Below, one piece after another: positions 1 to 5,146 of a stretch of 5,689 bases of DNA. Where the stretch lies: assembly GCA_003516765.1 (NCBI GenBank), contig DPCD01000103.1, positions 575 through 6,263 on the forward strand, in the 5' to 3' direction. Position 1 is the stretch's first letter. Every line of letters starts with the position of its first letter. This stretch comes from Clostridiales bacterium. GTDB taxonomy: Bacteria > Bacillota > Clostridia > Oscillospirales > Oscillospiraceae. The position numbers and the translations under genes were made by a program. The notes beneath the pieces were generated by a model, which saw only the letters and a list, made by a program, of their open reading frames with translations, did not search any database and had not been told where the DNA came from.

Positions 1-995
1 TTGGAAATGCTGCGGCTGCGGACATCTATTTGGCCGGATTGGTAGGGCGGGGCGTCAATACCCGCAAAGGCAACCAACGCTTTTTTGGAATGAAAACGGC
101 GTACATCGCCAATTTCAGCCAGGAGTTGAGGGCCGAGGGTTGGGCCAACACCAAACATCCCCATCACTACAGGATACTCCGGCAGAGAAGCTGCCAGGGA
201 TTGCATCTCCTGTTTGAGAGCAGCTAACGCGGAAGAAGTTGTCTGGAGTTGAGAAATGGCCTGTTCTACCAAAAGTTTTGCCGTATCCGTTTTCGGTATG
301 ACACCGAAGTGTCTGCAAGCAGAGGCATAAATATCCAGCGCCTTATCCTCGCTGAAATTGTAGCCGTGCTTTCTGCACCACTTCTGGTATTGGGTAGTAA
401 AGGCCTTCTCAGACCGGCCACAAACGCACTCGCAATGCCAAAAAGTAGCGACAAAGTCCACCCACTTCTCGCTGCCATCGGCGCGGGGCGGACTGGTAAA
501 CAAGCGATTTGCGTCTGGGAAGGTGGTGTCCAGCAGGGAGATCAGGTTATTCTTCAGCATGGTCTGAACTTTGGAATACTGTTGGTACTGCCGGTAGCAG
601 ATTTTCAGCATGAGTCGGGTATCCTCCTCCGGGATATATCTCGGCAATGTGAGCCAGTGGTCAAGACCGTAGTTGGCCAGCTTTACGGCATCCTTTTTGT
701 CGGTTTTGGCCCGTCTTAAACTGTTGTTTCCGTAGTCATGCACCAGCATTGCATTGACTACCGAGACATAAAGGCCCGCGTCGTGGAGCAGCCAGGCCAC
801 CGGAGCATGGTAATTACCCGTGGATTCCATCACCACACGGGTCTCGCCGTCCAGGCTTTTGAGCAGTCCTGCCAGCTCGCTCAGTTCATTGGCGGTGTGA
901 CGTACTTCAAAGGGTGAAACCACTACCTCTCCGAAGGGCCGCATGACTGCAATCATGCTCTTACCCTTGGAAACATCGATGCCAACGCAGTTCAT
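1..995 (-). CDS. IS110-family transposase (bridge-RNA-type DEDD recombinase), C-terminus outside window
   Basis: This is the recombinase of the insertion sequence; family members cut and rejoin donor and target DNA under guidance of an element-encoded bridge RNA. I read 331 uninterrupted codons from ATG at 995 down to the window edge. The N-terminus MNCVGIDVSKGK carries Asp7; MESTGNYH carries Glu57; AKTDKKDA carries Asp99 and Asp102. Together these form the RuvC-like DEDD tetrad of the DEDD_Tnp_IS110 domain. A linker rich in Lys, Gln and Leu (about 125-265) leads to the Transposase_20 domain, beginning at LPEYPVVMGMFGVGP (271-285) and reaching GIDAPPYQSG (312-321), where Ser320 is the likely catalytic serine. 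Family members are usually about 330-420 residues, so only a short C-terminal part should be missing. The start is supported by GGAGG seven bases upstream (plus 1003-1007). No frameshift or stop is seen, so the copy looks potentially active. Confidence 0.95.
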   Translation of the reverse strand, partial: MNCVGIDVSKGKSMIAVMRPFGEVVVSPFEVRHTANELSELAGLLKSLDGETRVVMESTGNYHAPVAWLLHDAGLYVSVVNAMLVHDYGNNSLRRAKTDKKDAVKLANYGLDHWLTLPRYIPEEDTRLMLKICYRQYQQYSKVQTMLKNNLISLLDTTFPDANRLFTSPPRADGSEKWVDFVATFWHCECVCGRSEKAFTTQYQKWCRKHGYNFSEDKALDIYASACRHFGVIPKTDTAKLLVEQAISQLQTTSSALAALKQEMQSLAASLPEYPVVMGMFGVGPTLGPQLLAEIGDVRRFHSKKALVAFAGIDAPPYQSGQIDVRSRSIS

Positions 996-1002
996 TCACA
1001 TT

Positions 1003-1007
1003 CCTCC
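1003..1007 (-). promoter_or_regulatory. Ribosome binding site of the IS110 transposase
   Basis: On the minus strand GGAGG lies seven bases before ATG at 995. It fixes the start, because the nearest alternative ATG (in AATGTGA) is followed at once by a stop codon. It also marks the likely 3' limit of the bridge RNA region. Confidence 0.8.
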
Positions 1008-1009
1008 AA

Positions 1010-1190
1010 CACAAAGAATCTGCAACCGGAAATCCATCTTTTCTCGCTGCCGATTCAATCTATTGGGTGACACGAACTCTCCGGTATCCGGTGGCTCAAC
1101 CTGCTCAAATCGAACGCTGCAACAAGAGGATGGCTGACAGTCTTTCGAACGGACATAAAAGCCCAAGGAGGGATTGGTCAGCCAGTTGCT
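1010..1190 (-). ncRNA. Candidate IS110 bridge RNA in the left end
   Basis: IS110 elements encode, in the non-coding end next to the transposase, a structured RNA of roughly 180 bases with a target-binding and a donor-binding loop. Here the RNA would start about seven bases after the TACAAT box (1197-1202) and end before the transposase ribosome binding site. Reading on minus I see three stems. The first has eight perfect base pairs (arms 1177-1184 and 1131-1138) around a 38-base loop. The second is an interrupted stem with arms of about 1096-1101 plus 1088-1093 and 1065-1073 plus 1082-1084, capped by CGG-ATA-CCG and carrying an eight-base bulge at 1074-1081. The third has five pairs, a G/A mismatch and five more pairs (one G-U), with arms 1046-1056 and 1016-1026 around a 19-base loop. 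Position, length and fold fit a bridge RNA. The exact ends and the assignment of loops are inference; no covariance was tested. Confidence 0.65.
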
Positions 1191-1196
1191 CCCCTT

Positions 1197-1202
1197 ATTG
1201 TA
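1197..1202 (-). promoter_or_regulatory. -10 box in the IS110 left end, lacking a -35 partner
   Basis: TACAAT on the minus strand matches the sigma-70/sigma-A -10 consensus at five of six positions and sits just inside the inferred left end. Seventeen bases upstream the host flank reads TTCTCT, which is a poor -35. In IS110 elements the -35 is known to come from the right end when the ends join in the circular form, so that the bridge RNA is expressed mainly from the excised circle. This arrangement fits that model. Confidence 0.55.
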
Positions 1203-1222
1203 GCTTAGGCACGAGATGGAGA

Positions 1223-1249
1223 GAAAGCCGGACTGGCTGCCCGGCTTTC
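1223..1249. repeat. GC-rich inverted repeat at the host side of the IS boundary
   Basis: GAAAGCCGG (1223-1231) and CCGGCTTTC (1241-1249) are perfect nine-base inverted arms around a nine-base loop. It resembles the stem of an intrinsic terminator, probably of the gene that preceded ytvI before the insertion. Neither side shows a proper T-run (CTGTCC on plus, TCTCCATC on minus), so terminator function is weakly supported. The insertion sequence stops at the foot of this hairpin. Confidence 0.6.
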
Positions 1250-1269
1250 CTGTCCAAATTTATTGTAAT

Positions 1270-1275
1270 AGGAGG
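1270..1275 (+). promoter_or_regulatory. Ribosome binding site of the YtvI-like gene
   Basis: AGGAGG lies six bases before GTG at 1282 and nine before TTG at 1285. This places the true start there and not at the upstream in-frame ATG at 1216, which has no such site and lies at the IS/hairpin boundary. Confidence 0.8.
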
Positions 1276-1281
1276 TGTTGT

Positions 1282-2388
1282 GTGTTGCGCGCGAGAAAGC
1301 TGGGGACCATGGTGCTGATTGCCGTGGGCGCGGCGCTGGGGCTGTGGCTGTTCGCGGCGGTTCTGCTTCCGCTGCTGCTGCCGCTTTTCATCGGGCTTGC
1401 CGTGGCGGAGCTGGCAAAAAAGCCGGTCGGCGTTTTGCAGAAGAAAAGCGGGCTTCCGCGCGGGCTTTGCTCGTTCGTGTGCGTGCTGGGGCTTTACGCA
1501 GCGTTCGGCGCGGGCGCATTTTTGCTGTGCCGGCTTTTGTGCCGCCAGGTCGGCGGGTTCCTGCACCAGCTGCCGGAGCTGGCTGGGCGGCTCGAAGAAC
1601 CGGCGAAGGCGCTGCAGACGCGGCTGTATGCCATCGCGGACAAATTCCCGGACGGCGTCGGCTCCGGGCTTCGCGCGGGGCTGACGAGCTTTTTTGAAAG
1701 CGGCGCGGCGCTGGGCGCGAAGCTCTATGAAAAGCTCTTTCTGTTTGCCTCCGGCTTTCTGGGGCGGCTTCCGGATCTGGTCCTCGGCGCGGTGACGGCA
1801 GTTCTGTCGAGCTTCATGTTTTCCTCGCAGCTGTCGCAGCTGCAGACGCTTTATGTCCGCCATGTGCCGCAAGATTGGCGGCAGAAGCTCTCGAAGGTAC
1901 GCACGCACCTGTCCATGACGCTCGGCGCGTGGCTGCGGGCGCAGGGAAAGCTCATGGGCGTGACGTTTCTGATTCTGACGGCGGGCTTTTTCTTTCTGCG
2001 TGTGGAGTACGCGCTTTTGTTCGCGCTTCTCATTACAATTATCGACGCACTGCCGGTCTTCGGCACGGGGACGGTGCTGATTCCCTGGAGCATGACGCAG
2101 TTTCTGCGGGGCGACACGCGCTGCGGCGTGGGGCTGCTGCTGTTGTATGCGGTGGCAGCACTGACACGGCAGGCGCTTGAGCCGCGGCTGCTCGGCGGAA
2201 GCCTCGGGCTTCCGCCGGTGGTGACGCTGGCAGCGCTCTACGTGGGCTACCGCGTGATGGGCGTGGCAGGAATGATCGTTTTTCCGTTGCTGGCGGTCTT
2301 CTGCTGTCAGCTCTACCGGTCCATCATCGCGCGCACGCCGGACGAAGCGCCGGCATCCTGTGAAAAAAAGCCGGAGCGTGCCGGATGA
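1282..2388 (+). CDS. ytvI: YtvI-like sporulation integral membrane protein, AI-2E transporter family
   Basis: This is a polytopic inner-membrane protein of the AI-2E/PerM (former UPF0118) family, 368 residues from GTG at 1282, the usual length. Hydrophobic segments lie at about 9-43 (likely two), 60-83, 154-178, 224-257 (two), 277-295 and 313-343. A long amphipathic extramembrane part lies between about 85 and 150, as in the family. The C-terminal signature is clear: DALPVFGTGTVLIPW (255-269), then LTRQALEPRLLGGSLGL (294-310) and a Gly-rich last segment VGYRVMGVAGMIVFPLL. The DxLPxxGTGxxxxPW and RQxxEP pattern points to the YtvI branch, associated with sporulation in Bacilli and Clostridia; the substrate is not established. 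GTG 1282 is chosen from the ribosome binding site, and TTG 1285 is an alternative. The IS110 element sits about 60 bases upstream and no promoter is visible in the remaining leader, so expression may have been altered. A plain AI-2E permease is the other possibility. Confidence 0.85.
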   Translation: MLRARKLGTMVLIAVGAALGLWLFAAVLLPLLLPLFIGLAVAELAKKPVGVLQKKSGLPRGLCSFVCVLGLYAAFGAGAFLLCRLLCRQVGGFLHQLPELAGRLEEPAKALQTRLYAIADKFPDGVGSGLRAGLTSFFESGAALGAKLYEKLFLFASGFLGRLPDLVLGAVTAVLSSFMFSSQLSQLQTLYVRHVPQDWRQKLSKVRTHLSMTLGAWLRAQGKLMGVTFLILTAGFFFLRVEYALLFALLITIIDALPVFGTGTVLIPWSMTQFLRGDTRCGVGLLLLYAVAALTRQALEPRLLGGSLGLPPVVTLAALYVGYRVMGVAGMIVFPLLAVFCCQLYRSIIARTPDEAPASCEKKPERAG

Positions 2389-2396
2389 AAGACCGC

Positions 2397-2425
2397 TTGC
2401 GATTGCCCGCGCTTTGCAGTAGAAT
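2397..2425 (+). promoter_or_regulatory. Promoter of the RluA-family gene
   Basis: TTGCGA (2397-2402) and TAGAAT (2420-2425) are separated by exactly 17 bases; they match the vegetative sigma consensus at four of six and five of six positions. The promoter starts nine bases after the ytvI stop, so the pseudouridine synthase can be transcribed independently of the upstream gene. The predicted transcript start is near 2432. Confidence 0.65.
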
Positions 2426-2432
2426 ATAGAAA

Positions 2433-2454
2433 TTCCGGACGATACCGTCCAGAA
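2433..2454 (+). promoter_or_regulatory. Inverted repeat in the leader of the RluA-family gene
   Basis: TTCcGGACG-ATAC-CGTCCaGAA forms an eight-pair stem with one mismatch and a four-base loop, starting at the predicted transcript start. It could be an operator or a short 5' hairpin. No regulator is known from this window. Confidence 0.4.
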
Positions 2455-2477
2455 AATCCGAAAGGAGGCGAGCGCGC

Positions 2478-3404
2478 ATGCTGCTTTCCCATACGGCGCA
2501 GCGCGAAGGCGAACTCTTGACGTTTCTGCGGGGCGAGCTGGCGCTTTCCTCGGGGCTGGTCAAGCGGCTCAAATGGCAGAATGCTTTCTTTCTCGACGGC
2601 GCGCCCGTCCACACCAACGCGCGCGTCAAGCCCGGGCAGGAAATCACCGTGCGCATAGAAGAAGCGCCCGAGGGCTTCTTGCCTCAGGCGCTGCCGATCG
2701 ATATTTTATATGAGGATGCGTACATGATCGCGCTCGACAAGCCCGCCGGGCAGCTCGTCCATCCGTCACCGCGCAAAAACGAGGGGACGCTGGCAAACGC
2801 GCTGCTGGGCTATTATGAGCGGACAGACCAGCCCTGCGGCATCCACCCCGTCACAAGGCTCGACCGCGACACCTTCGGCGTGGTCCTTCTGGCAAAAAAT
2901 GCGCACATCCACGCAAAGCTCTGCCAGCTGATGAAAGACGGCGCGATTCATAAGACCTATCTGGCGGCAGTCTTCGGCTGCCCGGAGCAGCCCGCGGGCG
3001 AAATTGCGCTGCCGGTCTATAAGCTTGGAAACGGAAGCCTTCTGCGCATGGTCGACCCGCGCGGAAAGCGCGCCGTCAGCCGCTACCGGGTCATTTCGTC
3101 CGATCATCAGACGAGCGTCCTTGCCCTGAACCCCGTGACCGGCAGGACGCACCAGCTGCGCCTGCACTGCAAGGCGGCAGGCTTTCCGATTCTCGGAGAC
3201 CCGCAGTATTGCTCGCCCGCATCGCTGCTTTATTCCGGCACGCACGGGCTGTTCTGCCAGCAGCTGCTGGCGGCAAGGCTGGAGCTTACGCACCCCGTGA
3301 TGGGGCAGCCGCTTGTGATTTCCTCGCGGCAGAGCGTTTCAGCGGGCGACGAACAGGTCCATGCTGACGCCCGCGTCCTCGATGGCAACGTGCGCGCCGT
3401 CTAA
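2478..3404 (+). CDS. RluA-family RNA pseudouridine synthase
   Basis: The enzyme isomerises specific uridines of ribosomal (or other) RNA to pseudouridine in the cytoplasm. It has 308 residues, a normal length for a two-domain RluC/RluD-type protein. An S4-like RNA-binding domain occupies about 8-60 (LTFLRGELALSSGLVKRLKW, then the GAPVHTNARVKPGQEI turn). The catalytic domain runs from about 75: ILYEDAYMIALDKPAGQLVHP (77-96), the active-site HPVTRLDRDT (123-132) with Asp129 as the catalytic aspartate, HKTYLA (158-163), and TGRTHQLRLH (221-230) followed by PILGDPQY (237-244). The position after the catalytic DRDT is Phe, where most relatives have Ser-Gly. The start is fixed by AAAGGAGG nine bases before ATG. 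The domain ends around residue 284; the last 21 or so residues run antisense across the end of the convergent gene and look like an unconserved tail. RluD-like is likely, but the target uridines cannot be told from sequence. Confidence 0.93.
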   Translation: MLLSHTAQREGELLTFLRGELALSSGLVKRLKWQNAFFLDGAPVHTNARVKPGQEITVRIEEAPEGFLPQALPIDILYEDAYMIALDKPAGQLVHPSPRKNEGTLANALLGYYERTDQPCGIHPVTRLDRDTFGVVLLAKNAHIHAKLCQLMKDGAIHKTYLAAVFGCPEQPAGEIALPVYKLGNGSLLRMVDPRGKRAVSRYRVISSDHQTSVLALNPVTGRTHQLRLHCKAAGFPILGDPQYCSPASLLYSGTHGLFCQQLLAARLELTHPVMGQPLVISSRQSVSAGDEQVHADARVLDGNVRAV

Positions 3405-3701
3405 AATCTGCCCGACCAGCGCCAGCTCCGACGTGTCGTGCGCCAGATCGGCGCCTGCAAGCTCCCAGAACGTCTCGGCAAGTGCCGGGTCGCGGATTTC
3501 GGGCTGCAGGAGCTTCGAGAGCCGTTCGAGCTTCGGACGATGTTCGGCAGTATAATCACTCTGAACCAGAAGGCGCAGTCCTTCCGGTTCTTTTTTCAGC
3601 CGGAGGGAAACCTCCGTCGCGCCGCAGGCAAACAGCGCCGCGCCGATTTCGTCGATAATCCGGCTCATTTTCTGCCGGGCTTGCGGATGTCGTTGCTTCA
3701 T
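3339..3701 (-). CDS. Conserved-looking hypothetical protein, second gene of the DUF1576 operon
   Basis: This is a 120-residue soluble protein without signal peptide or membrane segment that I do not recognise as a named family. It begins with a basic stretch (MKQRHPQARQK), then a helix IIDEIGAALFACGATEV (15-31), strand-like SLRLKKEPEGLRLLVQSDY (32-50), a charged helical middle (54-67), the FWELAG patch (78-83), and a C-terminal SELALVGQILDGAHVAIEDAG (91-111) with a final strand MDLFVA. The alternating helix/strand pattern faintly recalls a degenerate HATPase-like fold, but the ATP-binding boxes are not seen, so no function is claimed. Its ATG overlaps the DUF1576 stop in ATGA, with GGAGG four bases upstream; this indicates translational coupling and fixes the start (the internal Met12 is less likely). 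The 3' end overlaps the pseudouridine synthase gene by 66 bases. It probably acts together with the membrane protein. Confidence 0.8.
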   Translation of the reverse strand: MKQRHPQARQKMSRIIDEIGAALFACGATEVSLRLKKEPEGLRLLVQSDYTAEHRPKLERLSKLLQPEIRDPALAETFWELAGADLAHDTSELALVGQILDGAHVAIEDAGVSMDLFVAR

Positions 3702-4981
3702 GGTTCCTCCTTCGAGCGGCTGCGCAGCGCTTCAATGATCGGAAGCAGCAGCACGCAGACCAGTCCTGCGGCAAAGCCGTTGTTGTAAAGATTCATGCCT
3801 CCATGCAGAATGGAGGTGTTCTGGACGATGGTCATGTGCAGAAATCCTGCGACCATGCCCCAGAAAACGCCGAACTGACCGGCAATCGGCGCAAGCCCCG
3901 TGCAGAACAGCACGGCAAGCAGCGGACCCGGCGCGGTGAACGGCACGGCGACAAGCAGCGCCTTTGCCAGGCACGCGCCTGCCATCACCGGAAGAATATT
4001 TTTCGGGTGCTTGCCGAACGCGGCAAAGCCCGTCATGCTCAGCACGCAGCAGACCAGCGGTCCGTTGAGCCGCACGCCGAACGGATACAATGCCAGCAGG
4101 TACGCAAGCCCGATTCCGCCCGTAAACGCCATGTTGACCAGCGTCGGCGCTGCGCCGTCCATCAGGATAAAGTCCGCAACCGATCTGCCCGAATGGCGCA
4201 GCAGCGGCGTATAATCGCGCGGTCGGCGGCAGCCGAGATAGATGCCCGCAAGCAGCAGCCCCAGCAGAATCACCCGCAGCAGCCACAAAAACGTCTCGTG
4301 GTCTTCAAAGCCCCATTGGAGCTCGGTAACAAATTCGACGCCCAGCCCCTTGCAGATGCTGGCGATGCCGAGCCCGAGAAAGCCCGCGGCAAAGCCGACG
4401 TTATAAAGATCGAAGCCCTGATGGAGCTTGACCGTATAGCCCGCGATGGGCGGCACGAAAAAGCCGATGGCAACGCCGGAAAAGAGCATTGCCGGAATGC
4501 ACCACCAGCCGGGCAGATGCACCAGCCAAAAGCTCACCAGCGGGGAAAGACACGTGGAAAACAGCGTCTGGTAGATATATTTTGAGAACGGCTCGCCCTG
4601 AAATTTTGCGTAGAGCCAGCCGCCGAGCAGCACGGGAAGAATGTTCAGCAGGTTTTTGCCCAGCAGGCTGAAGCCTGCCATCATAAACAGGCACGCAAAT
4701 GTCAGACCCGTCACGGGAAGGTGCATCGCATAGACCAGCGCCGTACTTAACGCCAGCACCAGCGCGGCATTGAGAAGCGCGGCGCCCGCGCCGCCGGTGA
4801 CGGCAGGGTCGGTGATGAGCCCGGCATCAGAGATCAAGATCTGCCAGAAGCCGTGCAGCAGCTCCCGCGGCGGCTGCGAAACAAAGGCAAACGCGGCAAG
4901 CACCACGCACAGCGCAGGAAGCACTCCGCGCAGCACCGGGCTTTGCCGGTCTGAACGGGAGGAAGCGGCGGTTTTCTTCAT
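3698..4981 (-). CDS. DUF1576 family polytopic membrane protein
   Basis: This 427-residue, very hydrophobic protein has about ten or more membrane segments. I recognise the DUF1576 family, found in Firmicutes, with no known function; a transporter or channel is a reasonable guess from architecture only. The protein is an internal duplication. MAGFSLLGKNLLNILPVLLG (101-120) corresponds to MTGFAAFGKHPKNILPVMAG (316-335), and GFDLYNVGFAAGFLG (189-203) corresponds to GGMNLYNNGFAAGLV (394-408). SDAGLITDPAVTGG (51-64) also resembles LMDGAAPTLVNMAFTGG (273-289). The N-terminal 17 residues are polar and basic and probably cytoplasmic; a hydrophilic linker with Arg and Asp (about 250-270) joins the halves. 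The start at 4981 has AAAGGA seven bases upstream. It heads a two-gene operon with the 120-residue protein and has its own promoter. Confidence 0.88.
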   Translation of the reverse strand: MKKTAASSRSDRQSPVLRGVLPALCVVLAAFAFVSQPPRELLHGFWQILISDAGLITDPAVTGGAGAALLNAALVLALSTALVYAMHLPVTGLTFACLFMMAGFSLLGKNLLNILPVLLGGWLYAKFQGEPFSKYIYQTLFSTCLSPLVSFWLVHLPGWWCIPAMLFSGVAIGFFVPPIAGYTVKLHQGFDLYNVGFAAGFLGLGIASICKGLGVEFVTELQWGFEDHETFLWLLRVILLGLLLAGIYLGCRRPRDYTPLLRHSGRSVADFILMDGAAPTLVNMAFTGGIGLAYLLALYPFGVRLNGPLVCCVLSMTGFAAFGKHPKNILPVMAGACLAKALLVAVPFTAPGPLLAVLFCTGLAPIAGQFGVFWGMVAGFLHMTIVQNTSILHGGMNLYNNGFAAGLVCVLLLPIIEALRSRSKEEP

Positions 4982-4988
4982 AATAGCA

Positions 4989-4994
4989 TCCTTT
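4989..4994 (-). promoter_or_regulatory. Ribosome binding site of the DUF1576 gene
   Basis: AAAGGA lies seven bases before ATG at 4981 on minus. It partly overlaps a perfect 12-base palindrome, CTTTCCGGAAAG (4991-5002), so a protein bound there could affect initiation; that is inference. Confidence 0.6.
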
Positions 4995-5018
4995 CCGGAA
5001 AGATTGGCGCAAAGGGAG

Positions 5019-5034
5019 GAAACGTAACCGTTTC
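5019..5034. promoter_or_regulatory. Palindrome in the DUF1576 operon leader, possible operator
   Basis: GAAACG-TAAC-CGTTTC is a perfect inverted repeat with six-base arms, placed about 12-27 bases after the predicted transcript start of the DUF1576 operon. This is a classic repressor position, or it may be a small leader hairpin. The regulator is unknown. It does not fit the central-CG layout of LacI/CcpA operators. Confidence 0.45.
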
Positions 5035-5052
5035 TTTACGGCACGCGCCTTT

Positions 5053-5081
5053 ATTTTAATGGAAAACGGAAGCGAAGGCAA
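5053..5081 (-). promoter_or_regulatory. Promoter of the DUF1576 operon
   Basis: On minus, TTGCCT (5081-5076) and TAAAAT (5058-5053) are spaced by exactly 17 bases, with four of six and five of six consensus matches. It lies between the rlmH terminator hairpin and the DUF1576 start and implies a leader of about 65 bases. Confidence 0.7.
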
Positions 5082-5105
5082 GAAAAAAGATCCGGAAATG
5101 CCCGC

Positions 5106-5140
5106 AAAAGGCGGCGGACGCCAGATTTTTCGCGCCCGCC
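5106..5140 (-). terminator. Intrinsic terminator after rlmH
   Basis: On minus, GGCGGGCGC (5140-5132) and GCGTCCGCC (5121-5113) pair over nine bases with one G-U, around a ten-base loop. They are followed by GCC and four T (5109-5106). The T-run is short, so termination may be partial. It begins seven bases after the rlmH stop and ends before the DUF1576 promoter, which is where a terminator is expected. Confidence 0.6.
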
Positions 5141-5146
5141 GTGCTG

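Larger units (their letters stand above)
1..1220 (-). mobile_element. IS110-family insertion sequence, left part (continues beyond window start)
   Basis: The element is defined by an IS110-type transposase gene on the minus strand plus about 220 bases of non-coding left end upstream of its start. The right end lies outside the window. A non-coding segment upstream rather than downstream of the transposase fits the IS110 group more than the IS1111 group. The left boundary is inferred near 1214-1224, because a loop of the predicted bridge RNA (TCCATCT on plus, 1033-1039) is the reverse complement of AGATGGA at 1214-1220, and an intact host-like hairpin begins at 1223. IS110 elements generally lack clear terminal inverted repeats and target duplications, so the exact end cannot be read from this sequence. 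The element is less GC-rich than the flanking host genes, which fits recent acquisition. Confidence 0.85.

Noticed and set aside
249..719. Open frame of 156 codons on plus inside the IS110 region
   Set aside because: It runs antisense to the transposase, which has full family motifs; no recognisable domain.
1223..1249. Firm call of an intrinsic terminator
   Set aside because: The stem is perfect but neither side is followed by a T-run, so it is listed only as an inverted repeat.
1216..1281. Upstream ATG extension of the YtvI-like gene
   Set aside because: It would translate the hairpin and inferred IS boundary, has no ribosome binding site, and a strong AGGAGG points to GTG 1282.
1195..1908. 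Open frame of 237 codons on minus, rich in Arg, Gln and Ala
   Set aside because: Composition typical of the antisense of a GC-rich Leu/Ala-rich membrane protein gene; it opposes the clear YtvI-like gene.
2766..3293. Open frame of 175 codons on minus
   Set aside because: Shadow of the pseudouridine synthase; no motif and no ribosome binding site considered convincing.
3803..4585. Open frame of 260 codons on plus
   Set aside because: Antisense of the DUF1576 gene; Arg/Gln/His-rich composition and no domain.
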